Below are positions 1 through 10,917 of a stretch of 64,000 nucleotides of DNA, piece after piece. The stretch's first letter is position 1, and each line of letters opens with the position of its first letter. The notes beneath the pieces are model-generated. The model made no database searches, was not told where the DNA came from, and saw only the letters and a list, made by a program, of their open reading frames with translations. The translations under genes and the position numbers were made by a program. Source of the DNA: Elmis aenea (lineage: Eukaryota > Arthropoda > Insecta > Coleoptera > Elmidae); assembly GCA_947652605.1 (NCBI GenBank), contig OX393577.1, positions 24,617,466-24,681,465 on the forward strand, given 5' to 3'.

Positions 1-484
1 ATCTAGCAGAAATTTATGTTGAAAAGTTCCTGATTTTTTGACAGGCTTCATAACAGGTTAGGAAACTCCCATATAAAACCGACTGAGGCCGGTAACTAGT
101 TCCGTAAATTAACCCCCAGATGGCGATAAGTCTAAGAACCGTTCGCCATAAATTATCGCTAGATGGTGATAAGTCTACGAACCGGTTCGTGCACAAGATT
201 TTGACATAGTCAGCGAGATTTATAAGCTTTTGCTTAGAAAAATCCCAAAATTCCAGTTTAATGAATCAGAGGATGTATATAAAAATGTTTTCACCGAATT
301 TTTTAGTCAGTTTTGTCCAAAATAAGATCTCACCTAGTGTAAGCACAGGTTCTTAAACTTATCGCCATCTAACGGATTTTTATGGCGAATGGTTCTTAGA
401 CTTATCGCCACCTAGCGGAAATTTATGTCAAAAAGTTCCAGATTTTTTGACAGGCTTCCTTCCTAACCTGTGTAGTAGACCGTG
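1..484. mobile_element. hAT-like MITE of the CACGGTCTAC family: fragment plus near-complete copy
   Basis: 1-53 is the tail of one copy. From about 54 a second copy runs to the conserved end gtagtagaccgtg at 484. It shares its interior (gaggccggtaactagtt, then gcgataagtctaagaacc) with the copies at 6485, 8367 and 10012. Confidence 0.75.
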
Positions 485-547
485 GTTTTACCAATGGAAT
501 TTTAGAAGTCATTGTTTCTCAAACAAGTTTATATGCTGGAGAATATA

Positions 548-1110
548 CAGGCTGTCACACAAAAAACGCCGCAAGCTGTAACTCCGTTATTTGTGGTCCG
601 ATTTTGGTGAACAAAAAACTAAATGAAATGTCTCCTCAAATACTATAAACGGAATTGGATTTCAATTTTTTTCAAGGTCAACTTAAATGTCAAACGATAG
701 TCAATTTTTTTTTTCCAAATGGCATCTATTTTTTTTTACTAAATCTAGTAGACATTATTTTTCTGAATTGAATGATGTAATCATAAGTTAATTTTAGTGC
801 AAAACTAATAAGAAATAAAAAATAAAAGTTTAACTAAAATAGGTTAGGTTTCACAAAATTTTCAAGCGTGCCGTGGAAAACAAAAAAATCCAAATCAACA
901 AATATCATTTAAATACCATCTAAATACCACACTGATGGCATTTGGAAAAAAAAAAGACTATCGTTTGACATTTAAGTTGACCTTGAAAAAAATTGAAATT
1001 CAATTCAGTTTATAGTATTTGAGGAGACATTTCATTTAGTTTTTTGTTCACCAAAATCGGACCACAAATAACGGAGTTACAGCTTGCGGCGTTTTTTGTG
1101 TGACAGTCTG
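548..1110. mobile_element. TA-flanked palindromic element
   Basis: Left end CAGGCTGTCACACAAAAAA, right end its complement. The inverted arms cover at least 110 bp, and TA flanks both sides. The interior is AT-rich and non-coding. Confidence 0.8.
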
Positions 1111-1461
1111 TATATAAAACGACAAAGAACAAGTACTTTGGCATTTGTTACACCAGAAAAAACATTTGAATAAATTCTTTACACGTTTTTTTACGATTTT
1201 CATCAAAATGTATAATTAATAACATTTTTCGAATCTACGCCACAGATTTAATTTTTTTAAACTTTTTTGTAACTATTTAAACATATCCATACAATTTGAC
1301 TATAAAATTTATAATCACAGAATTATTTCAGTGTTTTTATAATTGTCCTTTTTTGTACATACTAATTAATTAAATTAATTTGCCACTAAAGGGGTTAAAA
1401 CCTATTACTACTGAATGGTTTAAGCGAATTTCTAGTCACAACATTTTTTAAGTAAACTTAC

Positions 1462-4400
1462 TAGTAATATTTCTCTAGTCAAGTTGGTATCCTGAAGAGT
1501 CGTCTCCGTGAAAGTATTGAAAGACTCAGCAATGGCGGGCAGGTTCTCTTTCATGTATTCTCCTAACGAACTTGTTGAACACAACTGTGCTACATTATTT
1601 GCTATGTTAGTCAGATGACCCATGTATCCTTGTCGAACTCCTTTCGTTTCTTGTCTACAGTAAGACATGCCATGAAGCAAAAATTCTAAAGAAAAATATT
1701 AAATATAACTTACTGTTGGGCATCGTTTTCTTTCCAAGTATCCAAAATTCTTTCTACTAATTTACAATTAACTAATAACTGAAACAAAAAAATTATGTTT
1801 CACACAAAATCAAAAAATATCCATTTTCTACATACATCAAAGTCAATTGCTAAACTTACATGTTGATATAAGGCATTATTATCTCCTATTTCCGATGGAA
1901 TAGGGGTTTTTAAAGCAGAAGTAATACAGGCTTCGACCTGAGTATGCAAAAAATTATTCCACGAAAATTTAAAAAACAAATCCAGAAGAACTTGAAACGT
2001 CCCTAAAGATATAAGTTCCTTCATCAAGTCGGCGTTGTTGGTTTGTATGAAGGCAGCTAACAGCTTTGTTATTTGAAGTCGAGTGTTACCTAGAGGTATT
2101 TCCAACAACCCCACAGTAGTATCGATCGACGGTTTCTGAAACGAAACCACAAAATATAATGAAGAAATACATAAAACTTGATTGTTTATTCATGAAATTC
2201 AACTGTGATATCATTTCAAATCACTTAATAAGATAAAAAATCCCTAGATATATTCAGCAAATTACATGAAGTAGGTATATACAAAAAAAAAACAACAACA
2301 TAATAGTTATTAAGAATCAACCGTTAATAATACTTTTAAAAAAAACTACAATTTAGAACAAATTAGCTGCTGTTTTAAATTTAAAAACATACAGTTCCTA
2401 CTTACTTTTGGTGGATCCAGTAATATATTATGAAAATCTTTAAGTCGTTTTATAATGGCTAGAGTGGTGTCTAGTATGACGATTTGTTTTTGCTCTAGAT
2501 CCGCAGATTCTTCACAGCTGCAACCACAAAAACTGCTTTATTTAAAAAACAAAACAATTACAAAAATAACATACCTATTTCTATTTACATCTAGAATTGT
2601 TAAAAGTATTTGGATACCTCCTACAATACAAGATTCAGTTTTGGTTTCTTTTAACATATTATCTAATAGTAACGATACTGTTTCGAGCCTGAAATTCACA
2701 ATAAAAACAGTTTATTCACATGTGCACACATTACGGAACTGAAAACAGATTGTTAAAACGTTGCTTACGATTCTAAAGTGTTTAATAAAGGATCTGGATC
2801 GTTTCTTTCGGTGCAATTTCTTTGAGTATCTCGGGAAATCCTAATGAAATCACACAATAATTGAGCGACATTGTAGTGCCTTTCCTTGTCAACAGTCGGA
2901 TTTAACAAAGACACGAGCGATTGAATTATTCGTTGACTATCCAACCACTAAAAAGAAATAAAAATTACTCCATCATTGTGTTTCAATGAAGACTTGCTCT
3001 GCTTACGTTTAAAATATTCTGTCGCACTTCGACACCCTCAACTTGTGTCATAAGCTTGAGCGTGAGATCCATGATGGCAGAGGTTCCTAAATGTTTGAGC
3101 AGGAGCGATATAAAGTTGTCTTTAGCCTTTAAAAAATCTAGGACCTGTAAGCAAGTGAACTGATAGGATAACCAGTTCTGGTGGGCGAAAGTAGGACGGA
3201 CCGGAAGGATTAATTGTGGTGCCAAGGAGGAAGGAAAGGAAGGAAAAATTCATGTTATATAACATACACTAATTTTCTACTTAATTATTAAATATTTTGA
3301 AGAATGATTTGACTACTATATTTTATAAATATCTTTTGTAGTCATTGAAATAAATTTAAGATTTTTATTTTCAATCCCAAACAAATTCCTTCTTAATTGT
3401 AATTTAAATACGACCACTATATCCACCTAATTTAACATTTTTTCGTTAAGTTACCAAGAAATTTTAAGCCCTGTTGCATAATGCACTTTACATCACATGT
3501 TCCTCTAGAGGTTTTGCATTGAGTTCTTAATGGTAAACTGATGGTTAAAACTGGAGAATGTGATTTTAACCGGACCTTAAATCATTTATTTTTTATCTTC
3601 TTAACAAAGCTCAACTATATCACCCAAAAAGTACAAAAGCAAAGAATTTGAAATTCGGAGAACCAAACAAAGCACATTCCAGATTATGTAGAACCTTTAC
3701 AATAATATTTTCAACTACAGCACGGTTTATAAAATCTAAAAAATGTCTGCTCCACTTGTTATACTGTGCAAGTACTTCTCAAAATTTTGTTACTACTTTG
3801 CAATTGTAGCTACTCACAATAGGACTTAATCATTTAAATTTATAGTTTATAATACATTTCAACGTTTTTATCTTTAAAAGAGATTTATAAACCAATTATC
3901 TCTAAACGATTTACCACAAAACTATGAATAATATAAAAAACGTATTGAACCTAACTGAAACGCTCTGTGCACAACATAAAATATTTCTTACTCCTATTAT
4001 TTAACACATGCAGCAGTATTATAAAAGATGAATCCTATTAAGTATTAACAACTCAGTACCAAAAATTATTCAGCAAACATCTCATAACGTTCATTACCAC
4101 TCTCTATTAAAACAATTATCGTAACATATAGAATTTACTTAAAACAATGAAAATAAGGGCATAAAAACAACCTGCAGCAAAACAAACGTTAACTAAAAGA
4201 ATGCTTATACTGCGAAGATGTGTTAACTTTTTTTTAACCAAATCATCCTCAGAATTAGTGTCAATTTATGAAAATTAATTGATTGTATAAGCTTCAATAT
4301 ATGTAATAGTAATACTTGGTATGTTTTATGATAAAACTAACCTGCTCGGTCTTCTTGGCAATAAGGACACCCATAATTTTACTAAAAAAGGAAGCCAAAA

Positions 4401-4896
4401 GTGGATTAAGTGGTGGCTCACTGTCAAGGAACACATAAAGCTTGGATAATAACGCTTCATCGCTTGCCAACCGTTCGTTCAAAGCCGATACATCACATGT
4501 TAAAATTTCACAAGCTATATTGGGATATTTAAACCGAGTCCGTTCATCTAATTCTTCACAAGGCTCTATTGTTATTAAAGTTACTAATTCTTCAATTACT
4601 TCAGGTTTAACTAAACTAAAATGCAAAAATTATTAGTAAACACAAAAAAATATCAGTGCAATTATCTTCTGATACTTACAAATCAATTAACGTTTTATTC
4701 TGTAATTTACATTCATTGATAATGTCGTCTTCATCCATTAGTTCCTGTAGCGTTACATCCTACGAACAAATGTTATTTTAACATTCCCTTTGAATATTTA
4801 AATGTTCAATATGTATTAAAAAAGTAACTATCTTACCTCTTTAGCTAACACAGCCTCTATTTGCGAGGAGGAAGTGCTGTTATACTTCCAAAACAT
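1462..4896 (-). CDS. PPP6R3: Protein phosphatase 6 regulatory subunit (SAPS domain), 5' ten coding exons; 3' end outside window
   Basis: Coding exons in order of transcription: 4896-4837, 4759-4680, 4615-4342, 3144-3007, 2947-2769, 2688-2575, 2517-2406, 2135-1860, 1778-1714, 1654-1462. All junctions are GT-AG and phases agree, giving 497 codons. The start MFWKYNSTSSSQIE matches the conserved MFWK N-terminus of PP6 regulatory subunits. Other family blocks are ELMDEDDIINECK, NPLLASFFSKIMGVLI, GTSAIMDL, NTRLQITKLLAAFIQTN, FKFSWNNFLHTQVE and GYMGHLTNIANN. In known members this SAPS helical repeat domain binds the PP6 catalytic subunit, which acts with ankyrin scaffolds in cytoplasmic and mitotic signalling. 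The last exon ends in phase 0 at a good donor (gtaagt), so about 250-350 C-terminal residues normally present in the family must lie left of base 1. Vertebrates have three paralogues; the symbol marks the family, not orthology to one of them. Confidence 0.93.
3145..4341 (-). other. Intron 3 of the PP6 regulatory subunit gene
   Basis: A 1.2-kb AT-rich intron, the longest in this gene. I see no coding exon, repeat family shared with the rest of the window, or structured RNA in it. Confidence 0.75.
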
Positions 4897-5340
4897 ATTT
4901 GCAAACTGTAAAAAAAACGCCAGTGTGGTAATTAGTGCAAACTAAATTGCAGGAGAGTATTTTAAAATTTTAACAGGGACACAAATTAGTGACAGTTCAA
5001 TTACAGTTGACACGTCTTTAATTTGACAATTAATAAGACATTAAAAACTATTTCACAAAAATTATTAACACGTGCTGACAAATTTATTTGTACCTTTTTA
5101 ACGTTGTTGGCGACGTTGGGTTAGGTTCATTTGAAGTGACCTCTCGTAACCAGTTTTAATTAAATCCTCGCGAAAAGATTACAGAATCACTTATAATAAA
5201 TCACATATCACAATTTCCATATTAATTACGAAGTATGGATGAGGTATACTGATATATCCTTAAAATTTATTTGCAAATACACTTACTACAGTGACAAACT
5301 GGTCACCATATTTTCCCACAATGCACTTGTTGATACGAAA
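4897..5340 (-). other. 5' UTR of the PP6 regulatory subunit gene with a leader intron
   Basis: A polypyrimidine tract and AG end at 4906, only nine bases upstream of the ATG, so the first coding exon is preceded by an intron. The best matching donor is gtaagt at 5286-5281, giving a leader exon that ends at 5287 and an intron of about 380 bp. The leader or promoter lies near 5287-5340. It contains TGTGGGAAA on the minus strand, a match to the Su(H)/CSL core and also part of a ZNF143-like CCCACAATGCA string. The transcription start is inferred, not seen. Confidence 0.5.
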
Positions 5341-5382
5341 AATGACAATATTCAGCGGGAAACTCAAATCATTTAAAACAAC

Positions 5383-5388
5383 TTTATT
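5383..5388 (-). terminator. Poly(A) signal of Mtch
   Basis: AATAAA on the minus strand, about 146 bp past the stop codon. It leaves very little room before the leader of the PP6 regulatory subunit gene on the same strand. Confidence 0.65.
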
Positions 5389-5533
5389 TAAAACAAAAAC
5401 GACAAAAATGTATTGTTATACAGATGGAAGTCTATAATATTAATTTATACAAAATATTACATGATCATTTTTGCATATAACACAACAAGCACAAAAATAC
5501 TTTCATTACTACTCAGTATGACGGACATACAAA

Positions 5534-7831
5534 TTAATAGTTTAACTTTAACGGTTGATCTTTCGGTACAGGTACGGCTCTTCCACTAATGATTACTTGT
5601 GGTCCAACATAGTAACGGATAAGAATGCTGGATCCACGTTTCAACTGGTTGCGCCTTGAAAGGTCAGACCAACAATCGACCCATGATGGATAAATGGGCA
5701 TATACGGTGGCGTACCAGCAGTCAAACCTGATCCAGTTACTGCCATACAGTTCGATACCACTTGGAAGGGATATGTAACAGCACTAGCAATAAACTAAAA
5801 AAAAGACATTAATAAAAACAATGAATGTCTAAACACATTCAATTGTTTATAACACAAAAGAACTTTGTAAGGAGATAGCCTGACTTATCATTCAGTTTTT
5901 TGAGTAACGAAGTAATCAGTTTAATAATACGCACCGACATTGTAGCTGAGGTATACATTTGAAGTTCTTTTTCTTCGAATATGTATGTGTTAACAGCATA
6001 CGCTAATGTACTTGCTAACATTAAAGAGATAACATCACCAAGTATTCTAGGTACAAGACCACTAAAAAATCCTCCTATTCCACTTTGCCTGTATATTTCA
6101 CCAATTGAACCAAAAAGGCCACTGAAACCAAATTTATAATTGCTTTAAATTTACAAAAACCGTTTTAACCAACTCAATGATTAATACCAAAATCACTTGA
6201 AATGTTTTTTAAAGAGATGTATACTATCCGTGCGCCTTAGATTGCACCAAAGTCCAATCGGCTGATGCATGACATCATTCACCGGTGAATTTGTGGTTGC
6301 TCGAAAACAGCAGTTGAATGTAAGACGCAAGCGGTGGAACCGTGATTGTTTCTAACATAACTTCACCTGTTGTAGTATAAGACAGTACGGTAAACAATAA
6401 TGGCTACTACCCCTTCCACAATTCACCAGAAAACACCGGCTTCAAGTTCGGTGGATTAAATGGCTGCCGATGGCACCAAAAACTCATGGTCTACTACACA
6501 GGTTGGAAAACTCCCATATAAAACCAACTGAGGCTGGTAACTAATTCCGTAATTTATCCCACAGATGGCGATGAGTTCAAGAACCGTTCGCCATAAATTA
6601 TTGCTAGATAGCGATAAGTCTAAGAACTGGTTCGTGTACAAGATTTTGACATAGTCAGCGAGATTTATAAGCTTTTGCTTGAAAAATTTGCAAAATTCGA
6701 TTTTAATCAATTAGAGGATGTATATAAAAAAAATTTAACCGAATTTGTTCAAAATAAGATCCAACCTAGTGCAAGCACAGGTTCTTAAACGTATCGCCAT
6801 CTAACGGATTTTTATGGCAAATGGTTCTTAGACTTATCGCCATCTAACGGAAATTTGTCGAAAAGTTCCAGATTTTTTGACAGGCTTCCTAACCTGTGTA
6901 GTAGGCCGTGAATACGGTAAACAATAACGGCTGCCTACCCCTTCCCCACAATCCATCAGAAAAACACCGGCTTCAAGTTCGGTGGATAAAATGGCTACCG
7001 ATGACACCAAAAACTTCCCACCGCTGTAATACAAGACAGACGCGATGTTTCCACCACACTTCAACCGGTTGAATGTAAGACAGTTTTGGACTGTTTTGAT
7101 GGAACCGGTGGCATCGCCGGTGGAATATAAGACACATGGTAAGTGTTAACTGAATTAGACATAAAATAACTTACATATATTTGGATTCCCCACCAACAAA
7201 TTGTGCCATCATTCTAATTGTAATAACATGAAATGGGTGACTAACTATAATAGCAGTGACACGACTGATCAGATCCTTTTTTACACTTTTTATAAATAAT
7301 TCTTTCCTAAAGCAATTATATGTAACAATACATTATTAATTTATGAGTAAAAGCACCTTACTTTTGTTGGTCATTTAATTCTTCCAATTCTTCAGGATTT
7401 TCTTCTTTGTCTAACTCCATCCGTTCTATAACTTTCTGACTCGCTAATGCACTTACTAAATTACCACATACTTTCGGAACCAAACCTTTATAACAGCCAG
7501 TAAAGCCATCAACTGACTTAATATGTTTAACTGCAAATGTAATATGTAAATGCGACAACAATCATAAAATAAAGTATAGTAGTATACCATATTCAAATAT
7601 ATTTGGTAATTTTAACGCAGGTTTGCCAAAAAAGGTTTTTGTAGGTTTAGGAGCTATCGGTTCATGACCAATCTAGAAAGTACATTCATCAATGACAAAA
7701 CACAAATGTTATCTTATATTTGCACATCTAACCTGTATTAGGACTTTGGCATATTCCAATGGGTGTGATGCTGTATTTATTACAATTCGGAGAGCATAAT
7801 TTGACCAATTACTTTCTCTTTGCTTTGACAT
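5534..7831 (-). CDS. Mtch: Mitochondrial carrier homolog (MTCH1/2 family)
   Basis: Six coding exons: 7831-7733, 7672-7588, 7530-7362, 7306-7175, 6121-5935, 5794-5534. All have GT-AG borders and compatible phases, giving 310 aa, close to the roughly 300 aa of MTCH2. The N-terminus keeps a carrier signature, PLEYAK at residues 24-29, of the form P-x-E-x-x-K. The second repeat has HPFHVITIRMMAQFVG, where the carrier signature is degenerate, as is typical of MTCH proteins. The last exon carries the family block AVTGSGLTAGTPPYMPIY followed by PSWVDCW. Known members sit in the mitochondrial outer membrane; MTCH2 acts as an insertase for tail-anchored proteins and as a tBID receptor. Intron 4 (6122-7174) has been enlarged by a MITE and flanking duplications. 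The ATG is the first of the conserved reading frame. Confidence 0.95.
6386..6484 (+). repeat. Left direct repeat flanking the MITE in Mtch intron 4
   Basis: About 99 bp starting tacggtaaacaata and ending accaaaaact. The second copy is at 6913-7015, with several substitutions and small indels between them. Confidence 0.75.
6485..6910. mobile_element. CACGGTCTAC-family MITE in Mtch intron 4
   Basis: Full-length copy with ends catggtctactacacagg and its near complement at 6910. It is flanked on both sides by copies of a 100-bp direct repeat. Confidence 0.75.
6913..7015 (+). repeat. Right direct repeat flanking the MITE in Mtch intron 4
   Basis: About 103 bp, matching 6386-6484 (shared caccggcttcaagttcggtg). 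Confidence 0.75.
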
Positions 7832-8366
7832 GTTATTTTGAAGTTTTTATTAAAAATATTTTGTTCAGAAACAGTCGCCGGAAAAAAACAATTTTGCTGT
7901 CAACTAAACGCCTACTCAAAAATTAGATAACCTCATTTTTACTAGCATTGTGTACACAAAAATCAAATAGTTAACTAAGAGACATCTAGCGACAGGAATA
8001 CAATACACAATTTTCAAAAAATATTATTGAGAAACAAAAGGATTTTTTTTGTATTCAGGACGGCTCTTAGCAAACACATGTAGTGTCTTTCATAATAATT
8101 TTTTCCACACAAAATGCATAGATTAAAAAATTGGCAACATAGGGTACATAAAACATTACTTAAAGTGACCAGAATTTTAGAAATGTCTGAGGACTGATGA
8201 TATTTGGTAAAACAGCGATTATTCGAAAAAGTTGGATTTATTTTTTGTCGGTAATCACAGACATATAAGCCAAGAACAAATAAATAAAATGGAAAGACAT
8301 GTTTTTATATAAAACATAAATCATTTATATATTTATAAGACATTTATTAAAAATGTCACTCTTCAG
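7832..8366 (-). promoter_or_regulatory. Upstream region of Mtch
   Basis: About 530 bp between the Mtch start codon and the next MITE. The promoter should lie close to 7832-7990, but I see no clear TATA box or initiator. The remainder shows no gene. Confidence 0.35.
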
Positions 8367-8542
8367 CACGGTCTACTACATAGGTTGGGAAATTCCCATA
8401 TAAAACTGACTGAGGCCGGTAACTAGTTCTGTAATTTATCCCAGAGACGGCAATAAGTCAAAGAACTATTCGCCATAAATTATCGCTAGATGGCGGTAAG
8501 TCTAAGAACCGGTTCGTGCACAAGATTTTGACATAGCGAGTT
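8367..8542. mobile_element. Truncated CACGGTCTAC-family MITE
   Basis: Begins with the family terminus cacggtctactacatagg and breaks off after gattttgacatagcgag. The second terminus is absent. Confidence 0.7.
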
Positions 8543-8545
8543 TTA

Positions 8546-9214
8546 TCATGGCCAACTTCATTCATAATCCGCTCAGCTGTTAGCTTCGCTACTTATATGC
8601 TTAGATCATATAAACTACATGGATAACACAACACCATAGGAATATAGTTAAGACATGTTGCCGACATACCCGACGTGTCTTTTTAAACCTATCTCTTTCT
8701 ATATTATGTGGGCCCAATATATGGTATCTTTGTTTTGGGCCCGGGTCCGCTGTCATCGTAGCGCAACCGTGATAATAACTGTAACGTACTTCCCACAGGT
8801 ACTTCCTACCTAGCCTATTCTAGCCAGTGACGCGTGAGTGACATTTAGATTTTTTTGCTATTAAAATCGTCGTTTAATTGAATCAATTGATTCTGATAAG
8901 CGGTGTTTACTGTACTTCAATAAAACTTACTAAGTCTGATCTAATGTTATTGTATCCTCCCATATTTGACACGAAAACATCCGAGTACATTGCATCTACT
9001 AGTAGTTCAAATAAAAGCTTTAGTTCAAATTTCGCGCGTAACCATAGTAACGCACACGATTTACTCGGTGGGCCCGGAAAGCGAGATAGAAATATACTTT
9101 CGTATGTGTTAGAAGGAGATGCAGTATAATTGTACGTCTGGGATATGTGTAGGTACTGTGTACAACTAGTTGCATTGTGGTAGTGTTATCCATGTAGTTT
9201 ATAATGAAAAAATT
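8546..9214. other. Intergenic stretch without a recognised gene
   Basis: Contains locally GC-richer segments (gggcccgggtccgc near 8740 and gtgggcccggaaagc near 9068) but no supported exon. A short plus-strand frame at 8878-9129 has no recognisable domain. Confidence 0.5.
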
Positions 9215-9350
9215 GTGCCTGTCCACGTGAGAGTAAACAACTCTCGATAGCAGCGTCGCCAAGGATACAGCCAATCGCGAGTTACTCTCAGGGGCTGTAT
9301 CCTTGGCGACGCTGCTATCGAGAGTAGTTTACTCTCACGTGGAAAGGCAC
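9215..9350. repeat. Strong inverted repeat (58-bp arms, 20-bp loop)
   Basis: Left arm 9215-9272 and right arm 9293-9350 are complementary with two mismatches. The arms are GC-richer than the surroundings (ggcgacgctgctatcg). Confidence 0.9.
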
Positions 9351-9835
9351 CAAGCTTATATGGCCGTCCCAATTCCAAATTTTTCATTGTTGTGAAAAGT
9401 CAAAATCGGCTGTCAAAATAGTACGTCAGATGGCGCCCTCAGTGATGTATTTTAAATGTCATTTATATTCAAAAATGTCATGTTAGTACTAATAATGGCA
9501 GTTAAATGTCCAAGTTAAGAAAAATTCAGCAAATATTTTTATGAATAGTTATAACAATGATTCTATATGATTTAATTCACAATTGTCACTGAATTTGGGA
9601 AAAGTATAAATATTTTTTAGCAATGCAACAAACCCGTCAAAAAGTTGTGAGATTGGTAAAGCACATATTTACCTTAGGAAACTTCCCATAAGCGAAGTTG
9701 ATTGCTGTTGGTTATTTTTACAAGTAACTAATTATTATTCAAGTCAAAGTTTTATGGAAATATGTGACTAGAGTCGCAAAATAGAAAAAAGTATTGATAA
9801 CACCTGTACTATGCTGATTTTGTACAACTCTAAAG

Positions 9836-10751
9836 TCTGTTTTATACTAGACTATTTTTTCGCTTAAAAAAATCGTATACGATTTTCTAGTACGGTGTCA
9901 ATCAGAAATTAAAAATCTTGAACGAAAAATTCGTACGAAATTACTACCTGCGCTAAATCCGTCCAATTTTAGCATGCGCGCAGGCGTATTCTACTGTTAC
10001 TGTATCTGACCCACGGTCTACTACACAGGTTAGGAAACCTGTCAAAAAGTCTGGAACTTTTCGACATAAATTTCCGCTAGACGGCTATAAGTCTAAGAAC
10101 CATTCGCCAAAAAAATCCGTTAGATGGCAATTAAGTTTAAGAATACATTTTGAACAAACCTGACTTAAAAAAAATTCAATCAAAACATTTTTATATACAT
10201 CATTTGATTGATTAAATTCTAATTTTTTAAGCGAAAGCTTATAAATCCCGCTGATTATTTCAAAATCTTGTTCACGAACCGGTTCTTAGACGTATCGCCA
10301 TCTAGTGATCATTTATGGCGAATGGTTCTTAGACTTATCGCCTCTGTGGGATAATTTACGGAACTAGTTACCGGCCTCAGTCGGTTTTATATGGGAGTTT
10401 CCCAACCTGTGTAGTAGACCGTGATCTGACCGCATGTCATTTGTGGGTTAGGTTAACTGAAACAATCAAACGATGTTACTTATTACCGTTATCCCTCACA
10501 ATTTATTTTGTAGGAATAAAAATGTAGAATGGAACAAGCTTAAATATATGTAGGTTAAATTTGAAAATGATTCGCTTTCTGTTCTGTGATCAAATTGAAC
10601 ATTTGACATGGTTACCAAAATATATTGGAGTTTTCGTACGAAAAAATGGTAAATGTAAAAGGTTCATATTTTCCATGCTAAATTCTTAAAAGAAATTTTT
10701 GTATCAAAAATCGTACACGATTTTCTTAAACGAAAAAATAGTATAAAACAG
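9836..10751. mobile_element. Outer MITE with TCTGTTTTATACTA ends, split by a hAT MITE
   Basis: Termini tctgttttatacta and tagtataaaacag, with tctaaag on both sides (9829-9835 and 10752-10758). The 412-bp insertion 10012-10423 interrupts it. A second, uninterrupted copy lies in opposite orientation near 40619-41154. Confidence 0.8.
10012..10423. mobile_element. Full-length CACGGTCTAC-family hAT-type MITE
   Basis: Inverted ends cacggtctactacacagg and its complement. Perfect 8-bp target duplications ATCTGACC lie at 10004-10011 and 10424-10431. The length and 8-bp duplication place it in the hAT group. Confidence 0.92.
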
Positions 10752-10917
10752 TCTAAAGCCAATTTTTTGCAAAAATTAAAACTAAAGCAAAAATGTATTC
10801 GAACATGATCTAAATAAAAATGTTTCATACATTTTTTGTTGTATTTTAATTATTAAATATAAATAATAATATTAAAACAATGCATCTTTAAATAAACCAG
10901 AAGGACATTATAATTAT

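Noticed and set aside
1..1430. Further 3' exons of the PP6 regulatory subunit
   Set aside because: The stretch is MITE, palindrome and AT-rich DNA. No in-phase exon after the donor at 1461-1456 could be recognised, so the gene must continue outside the window.
8878..9129. Plus-strand 83-aa frame next to the hairpin
   Set aside because: Low-complexity Ser-rich translation without a domain, splice support or homologous pattern.
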